Below are positions 1 through 5,351 of a DNA stretch of 6,037 nt, piece after piece. The position numbers were made by a program, and so were the translations under genes. The stretch spans positions 1 through 6,037 of the forward strand of contig CAAEQF010000014.1 of NCBI GenBank assembly GCA_900758075.1, written 5' to 3'. The number at the start of each line of letters is the position of its first letter. Within the stretch, counting starts at the first letter, position 1. Origin of the DNA: Coriobacteriia bacterium. GTDB taxonomy: Bacteria; Actinomycetota; Coriobacteriia; Coriobacteriales; QAMH01. Under the pieces are notes generated by a model that saw only the letters and a program-made list of their open reading frames with translations, ran no database searches and was not told the origin of the DNA.

Positions 1-118
1 CGGCCTTGGCTCTGGAGATTCCATAGGAGTCGGCCAGGGGGTGCTCGTCGCCGCGGCAATCGTGGTATTCGTGGCGGCGATACTCTACATACTCAACAGC
101 TGGATTCACTTCATCTAG
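1..118 (+). CDS. C-terminal end of an unrecognised membrane protein (partial)
   Basis: The frame is open from the window edge (first full codon at position 2) to a TAG at 116-118. The visible 38 residues begin GLGSGDSIGVGQG, a Gly-rich hydrophilic stretch. A strongly hydrophobic run of Val, Ala, Ile and Leu follows (VLVAAAIVVFVAAILYIL), and the protein ends NSWIHFI. This looks like a final membrane-spanning helix with almost no tail after it. The stop lies nine bases before the next ATG, whose SD (GGGGAAG) follows the stop directly, so the two genes are probably co-transcribed. The family cannot be named from this fragment. The frame and stop are clear; the membrane helix is inferred from hydrophobicity. 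Confidence 0.7.
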   Translation, partial: GLGSGDSIGVGQGVLVAAAIVVFVAAILYILNSWIHFI

Positions 119-127
119 GGGAAGCGC

Positions 128-1225
128 ATGGCTTTCGACGAAAAAGACGAACAGGCCCCATTCGGGCCTTCCAACGTGACAGACGGCACGCAGCCCGAGG
201 CGGCGCATGACATAGACGCGCAGGTCGACGAGCTGCTGCGCGATATCGAGCTCAACGGCAGCAGCGCCTATGCGCTGCGCACCGAGCCCGAGGCAGACGA
301 GCTCAACCCCGACGACATCCATCCCGACGACCTCGCCGACGACGACGTGGCGGACCTGGTGGACGCCGACCTCGCCGAGCAAGACGCGGTCGACGAGCTG
401 CCCGAAGCACTCGAGGTAAGCGACGACGTCGAGATGGAGGAGCCCGAACAAGAAGAAGTCGACGAGGAGACGCGCGCCGAGAACGACGAGCATCATCGCC
501 GCCGTCTGCGCAACTTCTTGATCTTGGGGGTCATTGTCTTGCTCGTGCTTGCGGGCACGATCGGACTGTTCATGTGGCGCAACAGCATCTCGTCCAACGT
601 TGCGCAGTCTGATACCGAGGCGCTCAGCACGGGCACGGCGGGCACCCACACGGCAACGTTCCATCCCGTCGACGCCGATGTGGTACCGGACCTGGCGAGC
701 ACGTTTGGCAAGACCACCGATGAGGCGGTTGCGGCCTGCGGCGGTCAGCTCTCCCTGTCCGGAAGCCCGAGTGCCGCCACCGACCCGGAGATTCCCGCGC
801 TCGCACAGCTTGTCAACGGCTCGCTCAAGGACACGAATGGCGTCGTCATCGCGAGCATCGCGCTCGGCCTCGACAAAGACGCGCACATCGTCTACGTGTA
901 CGCGGCGTTCGACTTGGACGCGCTCAGCGTGTCGGGCTCGACCTTCGAAGAGCTCGTCGACAGCAACGTCATCGCATCGTCACTTCTGACCGCGCTCGGC
1001 CTTCCCCAAGACAAGGTCGACGCCCTGACGCTCGATGCCTCCAAGGATTCAAGCGCCATCGTGGCAAGTGACAAGTCTGCCAAGGAGCAGGCTCAGTTCA
1101 AGGGCAGTACGGGTATGGACACGGCTCCGACCAGCTACAAGCTCACCGAGACCTACGACCATGCGGTGGGAAAGACCCTGGGCGACAACAGCGTCATGCG
1201 TACGGCGCTTGTCGAGCTGTGGTAA
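128..1225 (+). CDS. Unrecognised single-pass membrane protein with a very acidic cytoplasmic N-terminal half
   Basis: A 365-residue protein starting at ATG 128, with GGGGAAG about four bases upstream. Residues 1-121 contain 46 Asp/Glu but only 4 Lys/Arg, are rich in Pro and Ala and look disordered. A basic cluster (HHRRRLR, 122-128) is followed by one hydrophobic segment at about 129-149. By the positive-inside rule the acidic half is cytoplasmic and residues 150-365 are outside. The outer part opens with a Ser/Thr/Ala-rich linker to about residue 180. It then looks like a mixed alpha/beta domain with one Cys (204). Residues 186-204 (VPDLASTF..TTDEAVAAC) faintly recall the start of a PASTA repeat, but this is too weak for a call. 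The position after another membrane gene suggests a shared operon ending before the infC promoter. Function unknown; a surface or envelope role is inference. Confidence 0.85.
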   Translation: MAFDEKDEQAPFGPSNVTDGTQPEAAHDIDAQVDELLRDIELNGSSAYALRTEPEADELNPDDIHPDDLADDDVADLVDADLAEQDAVDELPEALEVSDDVEMEEPEQEEVDEETRAENDEHHRRRLRNFLILGVIVLLVLAGTIGLFMWRNSISSNVAQSDTEALSTGTAGTHTATFHPVDADVVPDLASTFGKTTDEAVAACGGQLSLSGSPSAATDPEIPALAQLVNGSLKDTNGVVIASIALGLDKDAHIVYVYAAFDLDALSVSGSTFEELVDSNVIASSLLTALGLPQDKVDALTLDASKDSSAIVASDKSAKEQAQFKGSTGMDTAPTSYKLTETYDHAVGKTLGDNSVMRTALVELW

Positions 1226-1232
1226 AAACCTC

Positions 1233-1261
1233 TTGCGCGTCCGTGTAAGTGCGTGTAAACT
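1233..1261 (+). promoter_or_regulatory. Candidate sigma-70 promoter for infC-rpmI-rplT
   Basis: TTGCGC (1233-1238) and TAAACT (1256-1261) are separated by 17 bases. They match the consensus hexamers at 3 of 6 and 4 of 6 positions. The pair lies just after the stop of the upstream gene and before the structured leader, where a promoter for the operon is expected. Transcription would start near 1268. The match is moderate, so this is a prediction from position and spacing. Confidence 0.4.
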
Positions 1262-1267
1262 ATCGTG

Positions 1268-1429
1268 CGTATGTTTCCAAGTGAAGGCGTTTCGTGAGCC
1301 TTCCACCTTTCGACGAGCATCTGCTTAGTTGTCTGGTCCCACTTACACATACCGCCTTCGTGGCGGTCTGTCCTTGTGCGCCTGTCAGCTATGCAGCTCG
1401 ACAGGCTTTTTTATTTGGAGGTGAGCGCC
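1268..1429 (+). promoter_or_regulatory. Structured 5' leader of the infC operon, probable attenuation leader
   Basis: This roughly 160-nt stretch has no convincing gene but carries three hairpins in order. The first is GTGAAGGC (1281-1288) with GCCTTCCAC (1298-1306), containing one bulge. The second is ACCGCC (1351-1356) with GGCGGT (1362-1367), a 6-bp stem over a TTCGT loop. The third is the intrinsic terminator at 1380-1412. GTCTGTC at 1366-1372 nearly duplicates the 5' arm of the terminator, so it could pair with the terminator's 3' arm through 7 bp including one G-U. Leaders with a terminator are known for this operon in Firmicutes, where ribosomal protein L20 acts as regulator. Extending that ligand to this genome is inference. 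I could not match the sequence to the known L20 leader fold by eye. Confidence 0.6.
1380..1412 (+). terminator. Intrinsic terminator/attenuator just upstream of infC
   Basis: GCCTGTC (1380-1386) pairs perfectly with GACAGGC (1400-1406). The stem continues as AGCT/AGCT past one bulged C (1399), with a four-base ATGC loop (1391-1394). Six T follow at once (1407-1412). The infC SD begins only five bases after the T run. A terminator here can only act on transcripts heading into infC, or on read-through from the upstream gene. This makes conditional termination the natural reading. Confidence 0.8.
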
Positions 1430-1432
1430 ATA
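1417..1432 (+). promoter_or_regulatory. Strong ribosome binding site that selects an AUA start for infC
   Basis: GGAGGTGA (1417-1424) is close to a full anti-SD match. It is followed by five bases (GCGCC) and then ATA (1430-1432) in the infC frame. No ATG, GTG or TTG sits at a usable distance. GTG 1421 lies inside the SD, TTG 1415 precedes it, and ATG 1391 and GTG 1376 lie in or before the terminator hairpin. A second in-frame ATA (1451) also has an AGGAG (1440-1444) six bases upstream. However, it encodes the conserved Ile of the IF-3 RINGEIRA block, so it is less likely to be the start. Confidence 0.7.
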
Positions 1433-2002
1433 GCCGCTCAGGAGTCACGGATAAACGGCGAGATTCGCGCGCCCAAGGTGCGTCTCATCGGTGTCGACGG
1501 CAGCCAGCTTGGCATTTACGGCAATGCTGACGCGCAGCGCATCGCCGAGGACCAGAATCTCGACCTGGTGGAGATCGCCCCGAATGCCGAGCCGCCGGTA
1601 TGCCGCATCATGGACTACGGCAAGTTCAAGTACGACCAGGCAGTCAAGGCAAAGAAGGCTCGCAAGAAGCAGACCAAGATCGAGGTCAAGGAAATGAAGT
1701 TCCGCCCCAAGATCGATGTCGGCGACTACGAGACCAAGAAGGGGCACGTCCTTCGCTTCCTCAACAAGGGCAACAAGGTCAAGATCACCATCATGTTCCG
1801 TGGACGTGAGATGGCCCACCCCGAGCAAGGTCTGAGCATTCTCGAGCGTCTTGCAGACGACCTCAAGGACCTTGCTGTGGTCGAGTCGCAGCCCAAGATG
1901 GAGGGTCGCAACATGCACATGCTCGTTGCGCCGCTCCCCAAGGATGCAAAGAAAAAATCAGAGAGTACGGACACTGATAAAGGAGAAAAAGACAATGCCT
2001 AA
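1430..2002 (+). CDS. infC: Translation initiation factor IF-3
   Basis: IF-3 binds the 30S subunit, keeps it apart from 50S, and checks the start codon and initiator tRNA. From the AUA at 1430 the product has 190 residues. The N-domain carries RINGEIRAPKVRLI (7-20) and DLVEIAPNAEPPVCRIMDYGKFKY (45-68), which includes the family signature RIMDYGKFKYD. A Lys-rich linker (about 72-90) leads to the C-domain, with FRPKIDVGDYETKKGH (91-106), ITIMFRGREMAHPEQG (119-134) and the closing EGRNMHMLVAPLPK. A hydrophilic tail of about 20 residues follows. A longer frame opens at GTG 1376, but it would be translated through the terminator hairpin and lacks an SD. Non-AUG starts are well known in infC (AUU in E. 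coli) and let IF-3 repress its own synthesis. AUA here is my reading from SD spacing and homologous N-termini. The 3' end overlaps rpmI by 8 nt. Confidence 0.96.
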   Translation: MAAQESRINGEIRAPKVRLIGVDGSQLGIYGNADAQRIAEDQNLDLVEIAPNAEPPVCRIMDYGKFKYDQAVKAKKARKKQTKIEVKEMKFRPKIDVGDYETKKGHVLRFLNKGNKVKITIMFRGREMAHPEQGLSILERLADDLKDLAVVESQPKMEGRNMHMLVAPLPKDAKKKSESTDTDKGEKDNA

Positions 2003-2192
2003 GATGAAGACCCACAAGGGCACCGCAAAGCGCTTCCGCGTCACCGGTTCCGGCAAAATCATGCGCGCCAAGGCGTACAAGAGCCACATCATGACCAAGA
2101 AATCCCAGAAGCGCAAGCGTAACTTCCGTCACGAGACCGAGCTGGCGCCTGCTGACCTCAAGGTCGTCAAGAAGAACCTGGGCCGTGGCTAA
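1995..2192 (+). CDS. rpmI: Large-subunit ribosomal protein bL35
   Basis: A 65-residue, very basic protein, the usual length for L35. It opens with the family hallmark MPKMKTHKGTAKRFRVTGSGKI. The middle is KSHIMTKKSQKRKRNFR and the end is VVKKNLGRG. It is part of the 50S subunit. The ATG at 1995 is preceded by AAAGGAG with the GGAG at 1982-1985, nine bases away. This SD lies inside the last infC codons, and the start overlaps the infC end (stop 2000-2002) by 8 nt, so translation is probably coupled to infC. The gene order infC-rpmI-rplT is the standard bacterial one. Nothing odd in the product. Confidence 0.98.
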   Translation: MPKMKTHKGTAKRFRVTGSGKIMRAKAYKSHIMTKKSQKRKRNFRHETELAPADLKVVKKNLGRG

Positions 2193-2238
2193 TCACGCGC
2201 CGTCATTCGTTAGTTTACTAGTAGGAGTTGATAGATAA

Positions 2239-2595
2239 ATGGCACGTGTCAAGCGCGGCGTTAACGCCAGGAAGCACCATCGCACCGTACTCAAGGCAGC
2301 CAAGGGCTACTACGGCGCGAAATCCCGTCAGTACAAGGCTGCTAAAGAGCAGGTCCAGCACTCTGGGCAGTACGCATACCGCGACCGCCGCAACAAGAAG
2401 CGCGAGATTCGCCGTCTGTGGATTACCCGCATCAACGCTGCTTGCCGCATTAACGGCCTGTCTTACTCTGTGTTCATGCACGGCCTGAAGACCGCCGGCA
2501 TCGAGCTCGACCGCAAGGTCCTGTCCGACATGGCAATCAAGGATCCCGAGGGCTTTGCCCAGCTTTGCGAGGTTGCGAAGAAAGCTGCTGCGTAG
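2239..2595 (+). CDS. rplT: Large-subunit ribosomal protein bL20
   Basis: A 118-residue basic protein of normal length for L20, an early 50S assembly protein that binds 23S rRNA. Diagnostic stretches are MARVKRGVNARKHHRTVLKAAKGYYGAKSRQYK at the start, YAYRDRRNKKREIRRLWITRINAACR in the middle and GLSYSVFMHGLKTAGIELDRKVLSDMA before the C-terminus. The ATG at 2239 follows GGAG (2224-2227) at 11 bases, slightly long. A 46-nt AT-richer gap with no clear structure separates it from rpmI. In other bacteria L20 represses its own operon by binding the leader or the rpmI translation site. The leader before infC is a candidate target, by analogy only. Confidence 0.98.
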   Translation: MARVKRGVNARKHHRTVLKAAKGYYGAKSRQYKAAKEQVQHSGQYAYRDRRNKKREIRRLWITRINAACRINGLSYSVFMHGLKTAGIELDRKVLSDMAIKDPEGFAQLCEVAKKAAA

Positions 2596-2621
2596 AACAA
2601 CAGCATCAGGTACCATCCAAT

Positions 2622-2659
2622 GCAAGGGCTGGAGGTCATGACTTCCAGCCTTTGCTGTT
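2622..2659 (+). terminator. Long hairpin after rplT, probable weak terminator
   Basis: GCAAGGGCTGGAGGTC (2622-2637) pairs with GACTTCCAGCCTTTGC (2640-2655) over 16 positions, two of them G-U. The innermost pairs must open to give a real loop. The stem is strong, but the tail (TGTTT, 2656-2660) is a poor T run. The hairpin lies between the ribosomal operon and a transporter gene whose SD begins only nine bases later. It could end most infC operon transcripts while letting some continue, or act as an RNA-stability element. A competing pairing of AACAGCA (2599-2605) with TGCTGTT (2653-2659) is possible. Confidence 0.6.
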
Positions 2660-2674
2660 TGTAGAGGAGAATAC

Positions 2675-4177
2675 GTGTTAAATGAGGCGAAGCAAGACGA
2701 GGCGTCTAAGGGGCAGGTTGCACAAGGTGGTCCCAGCCCCAAGGTAATGCGCATGGGCACGGCGCCCATCGGCAAACTCATGTTCGAATTTGGCGTCCCC
2801 GCCGTCGCCGCCGTCGTCTTCAACGCCCTCTACAACATCATCGACACGATTTTCCTCGGCCAGGCCATGGGCGAGGTCGGCCTGGCGGCGACCACCGTCG
2901 CCGCGCCCGTCATGACCGTCTTGATCGCCATCAGCGTCATCGCAGGCGCCGGTGGCAACGCGCTTGCCGCTATCATGCTCGGCGAGGGCAAGAAAGACCT
3001 GGCGGAAAAGACGCTCGGCAACGCGATGGCGATTGTCCTGCTCGAGGCGGTGCCCATCGCCCTTGTCGCTCTATTCTGCCTCGACCCGATCTTGCGCGTC
3101 GTGGGCGCGACGGATATGACGCTTCCGTATGCGCGTCTGTTCATGCAGATCATCGCGTTCGGCTTCGTGTTCAACAACATCTCGTTTGGCATCAACAACT
3201 TCATCAGGACCGCCGGCGCGCCGTATCTGGCGCTCGCGACGGCGGGCGTGGGCACGGTGGTGTGCATCGTGCTCAACTACCTGTTCGTGCTCGTCTTCGG
3301 GTGGGGCGTGGCAGGTTCTGCCAGCGCCACGGTGCTTGGCCAGGTCGTATCGTCGGTGTGGGTGCTTTGGTACTTCATCTTCGACAAGAAGGCGCCGTTC
3401 AAGCTGCGCGCCAAAAACCTCGCGCCCGACTGGAAGCTCTGCAGGCGCATCGTCACCATGGGCATGGCGCCGTTTGCCCTGCAGGCCGCCATGGCCATCA
3501 CGCAGGTCATCGCCAACTCCACGCTCGCGTATCTGGGCTCCATGGACGCGCTCGGAACGGACGGCGCATTGGCCAGCGTCGGCGTCGTCGTGAAGATCGC
3601 CATGTTCGCCGTGTTCCCGGCGGTCGGCGTCTCCATGGCAGTGCAGCCGATACTCGGCTTCAACATCGGCGCGCGCAAGTTCGATCGCGTCAAACGCGCC
3701 TTGTACGACGCGATTATCGTCTCGACGGCGATACTCGTGCTCTTCTTCGCGATTATCCACCTGTTCCCCGTGCAGCTCGTGAGCCTGTTCGGGGCCGAAC
3801 AGCACCTGATGGACTTCTCCATCGTCGCCCTGCAGATCCAGACCTTCTTCATTCCCATCGTCGGCGTGCAGATAATCGGCTCCAACTACTTCCAGGCGAC
3901 GGGCCAGCCCGTAAAGTCGACGATTCTGTCGCTCACCAGGCAGCTCATCTTCGTGCTGCCCATGTACTTCTTGGGTCCGATGATCGTTCCGCATCTCGTT
4001 TCTGGCGCCACGCCCCTGCTCGGGTTTTGTTTTGCTTTTCCTGTGGCGGATATCCTATCGGTCGTGCTTTGCTCTATCTTCTTGGTAAGAGAAATACGTC
4101 GACTCGACGTGTTGACAGCTGAGCAGAAAAGGATGGGTGAGCCGAATGAGCGAACTGACGTTCGTGAAAGTCGATGA
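2675..4177 (+). CDS. MATE-family multidrug efflux transporter
   Basis: A 500-residue polytopic membrane protein of the MATE superfamily, cation-coupled antiporters that export drugs and other small molecules. It starts with GTG at 2675, five bases after GAGGAG (2664-2669). A hydrophilic lead of about 30 residues comes first. Hydrophobic segments then run from about residue 35 to 235 and from 260 to 470, the two MatE halves of about six helices each. Family-like features are APIGKLMFEFGVPAV (30-44), NALYNIIDTIFLGQAMG (50-66), NNFIRTAGAPYLA (174-186), QPILGFNIGARKFDRV (324-339) and NYFQATGQPVKSTILSLTRQ (404-423). Overall it resembles the MepA/DinF-like branch more than NorM, at low certainty. 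The substrate cannot be told. The 3' end overlaps the next gene, implying co-expression. No promoter is evident in the short gap after rplT. Confidence 0.93.
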   Translation: MLNEAKQDEASKGQVAQGGPSPKVMRMGTAPIGKLMFEFGVPAVAAVVFNALYNIIDTIFLGQAMGEVGLAATTVAAPVMTVLIAISVIAGAGGNALAAIMLGEGKKDLAEKTLGNAMAIVLLEAVPIALVALFCLDPILRVVGATDMTLPYARLFMQIIAFGFVFNNISFGINNFIRTAGAPYLALATAGVGTVVCIVLNYLFVLVFGWGVAGSASATVLGQVVSSVWVLWYFIFDKKAPFKLRAKNLAPDWKLCRRIVTMGMAPFALQAAMAITQVIANSTLAYLGSMDALGTDGALASVGVVVKIAMFAVFPAVGVSMAVQPILGFNIGARKFDRVKRALYDAIIVSTAILVLFFAIIHLFPVQLVSLFGAEQHLMDFSIVALQIQTFFIPIVGVQIIGSNYFQATGQPVKSTILSLTRQLIFVLPMYFLGPMIVPHLVSGATPLLGFCFAFPVADILSVVLCSIFLVREIRRLDVLTAEQKRMGEPNERTDVRESR

Positions 4178-4676
4178 ACCTGAGCACATAGCCGAGCTGG
4201 CAAATTTTGCCGGAGACATCTTCGAGGAGTACTTCTCTCAGATTCTTCCCCAGAACAAAGTTGATTATCTAGTCCAGTACCTGCTGGGTACCGAGACCAT
4301 CACGCGCGAAATCGCCGACGAGGACTACGAGTACTACTTTGCCGATGCCGATGGCGCGCATGTGGGCTTTGTCGCCGTTGCCCCCAAAGACGACCATCTG
4401 TACCTGAGCAAGCTCTACCTGACGAAGGGCAACCGCGGCAAGGGGTACGGCAGGCAGGAACTGCAGTTCGTCAAGCAGCGCGCCCGCGCGCACGGGCTCG
4501 ACAAGATCCGCCTCAACTGTGCACGCGAGAACATCGCGAGTCTCGACTGCTACGACCATATGGGCTTCAAGAAGGTCAAGAAGGTCGATGCCCAGGTGGG
4601 CGATGACATCCAGATGAACGACTACGTCCTTGAATTTGACCTGCCCTCCGCCGCAGAGGACCCCGCGCAAGCGTAA
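4146..4676 (+). CDS. GNAT-family N-acetyltransferase
   Basis: A 176-residue protein from ATG 4146, with GGGTGA five bases upstream. GTG 4137 in the same frame would add three residues and is the alternative start. GNATs move acetyl from acetyl-CoA to an amine. Visible elements are the beta-4 strand and acetyl-CoA loop LYLSKLYLTKGNRGKGYGRQ (85-104), where RGKGYG fits the R-x-x-G-x-G/A pyrophosphate-binding motif. RLNCARENIASLDCYDHMGF (122-141) follows, with the Asn and Tyr typical of motif B. The N-terminal YFSQILPQNKVDYLVQYLL resembles the helical arm of small GNATs. The substrate could be a small molecule or a protein amine. The start lies 32 nt inside the MATE gene, so the two are probably translationally coupled. 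That pairing hints at modification plus export of one compound class, which is inference only. Confidence 0.93.
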   Translation: MSELTFVKVDEPEHIAELANFAGDIFEEYFSQILPQNKVDYLVQYLLGTETITREIADEDYEYYFADADGAHVGFVAVAPKDDHLYLSKLYLTKGNRGKGYGRQELQFVKQRARAHGLDKIRLNCARENIASLDCYDHMGFKKVKKVDAQVGDDIQMNDYVLEFDLPSAAEDPAQA

Positions 4677-4698
4677 GACAGCTCGGCCGTACTGTCTC

Positions 4699-4741
4699 AA
4701 CGGCACGGAAAGTCGTGTGTTCGCATCCTATGATTGCCGTT
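4699..4741 (+). promoter_or_regulatory. Inverted repeat around a possible -10 element before the 86-residue gene
   Basis: The 109-nt gap between the acetyltransferase stop and ATG 4786 holds AACGGCA (4699-4705) and its inverted copy TGCCGTT (4735-4741). TATGAT (4729-4734), 5 of 6 to a -10 consensus, directly abuts the second arm. No good -35 hexamer is seen 16-18 bases upstream. A short GACAG/CTGTC pair (4677-4681, 4692-4696) follows the acetyltransferase stop but has no T run, so it is not a convincing terminator. A repressor site over a promoter would explain the layout, but the repeat is short and could be chance. Confidence 0.3.
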
Positions 4742-4785
4742 AGAGCGTATCTGACAACACGTCGGCAATGGGAGATGAGCAGGCT

Positions 4786-5046
4786 ATGGCAGTTGCAGAG
4801 ATCACGAGAGCGCAAATCGTCGCCGATGCGCAAAACGGCAGGGTCAGGCTGAAAGTCGGCAACCCCGTGCTGTGTATGGAGTGGGTCAACGAGATGGTCG
4901 AGCGCTATTCGGACCATATCGAGAACATGACCGAGCGCTTGACGATGTTCGAAGAAGCTCCTGCCGGTGGCATGAAAAACCCGCTCGCGGACACGAGCGT
5001 GGTCATCGCCCGCCTCGAGGTCCTTCTGGGCGAGCTCGGGTATTAA
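4786..5046 (+). CDS. Small unrecognised protein (86 residues)
   Basis: The start at ATG 4786 is chosen because GGAGATGA (4771-4778) lies upstream at a workable distance. ATG 4768 in the same frame would add six residues but has no SD before it. The product begins MAVAEITRAQIVADAQNGRVRLKVGNP. A probable helix with alternating charges follows (MEWVNEMVERYSDHIENMTERLTMFEE, about 32-57). Next come a Gly/Pro turn and a second helix, TSVVIARLEVLLGELGY, at the C-terminus. There is no signal peptide, no membrane segment and no metal-binding Cys cluster (one Cys only). It is soluble and probably helical, perhaps oligomeric. Its own upstream gap and strong downstream terminator suggest a separate small transcription unit, or the last gene of the MATE-GNAT unit. 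No family recognised. Codon use matches the neighbours, with third positions mostly G or C, which supports real coding. Confidence 0.75.
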   Translation: MAVAEITRAQIVADAQNGRVRLKVGNPVLCMEWVNEMVERYSDHIENMTERLTMFEEAPAGGMKNPLADTSVVIARLEVLLGELGY

Positions 5047-5070
5047 GCGTCTCCTCCTCTTCATGGCATC

Positions 5071-5103
5071 GCCCGCCTGCAAAAACGCAGGCGGGCATTT
5101 TTT
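5071..5103 (+). terminator. Strong intrinsic terminator
   Basis: GCCCGCCTGC (5071-5080) and GCAGGCGGGC (5087-5096) form a perfect 10-bp GC-rich stem with an AAAAAC loop. One A and six T (5098-5103) follow. It lies 24 bases after the stop of the 86-residue gene and ends that transcription unit. Confidence 0.93.
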
Positions 5104-5158
5104 ATGCCCTTCTTTATTTCCTCACAAATAGCAAGATGCGTGACATATCGACTCGATG

Positions 5159-5176
5159 TGTCTCAGCAACGAGACA
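5159..5176. repeat. Short perfect inverted repeat
   Basis: TGTCTC (5159-5164) and GAGACA (5171-5176) flank a six-base AGCAAC centre. No T run follows, so it is not a terminator. It could be an operator or a small RNA hairpin. It is short enough that chance cannot be excluded. Confidence 0.35.
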
Positions 5177-5300
5177 GCACCCTCTACGTGCATCAGAAGC
5201 GTCGCTGCTGTTCTGTCAGGTCGCTCGTAAAGTCATTAGTGGCGAAACCATATGCCGCCAAAATGCCGTGCAAGTAAGACGCGCGGCGCGCAGAGAGGGG

Positions 5301-5340
5301 AATGCTGCACGGCGATATCGATGCGGAGCCGTGCAGCGTT
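5301..5340. repeat. 13-bp inverted repeat, candidate operator or leader hairpin of the MFS gene
   Basis: AATGCTGCACGGC (5301-5313) pairs with GCCGTGCAGCGTT (5328-5340). All 13 positions pair, one of them as T-G, around a 14-base centre (5314-5327) that contains the palindromes GATATC and ATCGAT. No T run follows. GCCGTGCA also occurs at 5265-5272, so the inner arm copy TGCACGGC (5306-5313) has two possible partners. The repeat ends 52 bases before the MFS ATG, a suitable distance for an operator or a 5' leader structure. Confidence 0.6.
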
Positions 5341-5351
5341 CCACGCGAGCA

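Noticed and set aside
1271..1297. Possible 8-codon leader peptide (ATG to TGA) at the start of the infC leader
   Set aside because: No SD in front and no run of a single amino acid that would suggest ribosome-stalling control. The residues (MFPSEGVS) are unremarkable.
1294..1530. A 78-codon frame starting with GTG in the infC leader and overlapping the infC start
   Set aside because: It runs through all the leader stems and deep into infC in another frame, and its product has no protein-like pattern. It would need to be translated through the terminator hairpin.
2211..2221. TAGTTTACTA and the ACTAGT palindrome just before the rplT SD as a regulatory site
   Set aside because: The arms are only four to six bases long and AT-rich. 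They are too short to support a specific call.
2218..2823. Minus-strand open frame of 201 codons opposite rplT and the MATE start
   Set aside because: It lies across a well-supported ribosomal protein gene and the hairpin after it, with no SD and no recognisable motif.
3071..3994. Long minus-strand open frame of 307 codons opposite the MATE gene
   Set aside because: It is Arg/Asp/Glu/His-rich with no fold-like pattern, has no SD, and mirrors the third-position G/C bias of the real gene on the + strand. Such antisense frames are common in high-GC genes.
4112..4140. Perfect TTGACA at 4112-4117 as the -35 of an internal promoter for the acetyltransferase
   Set aside because: Nothing resembling a -10 lies 15-19 bases downstream (the sequence there is GGATGGGTGA). 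The hexamer is within the MATE coding region.
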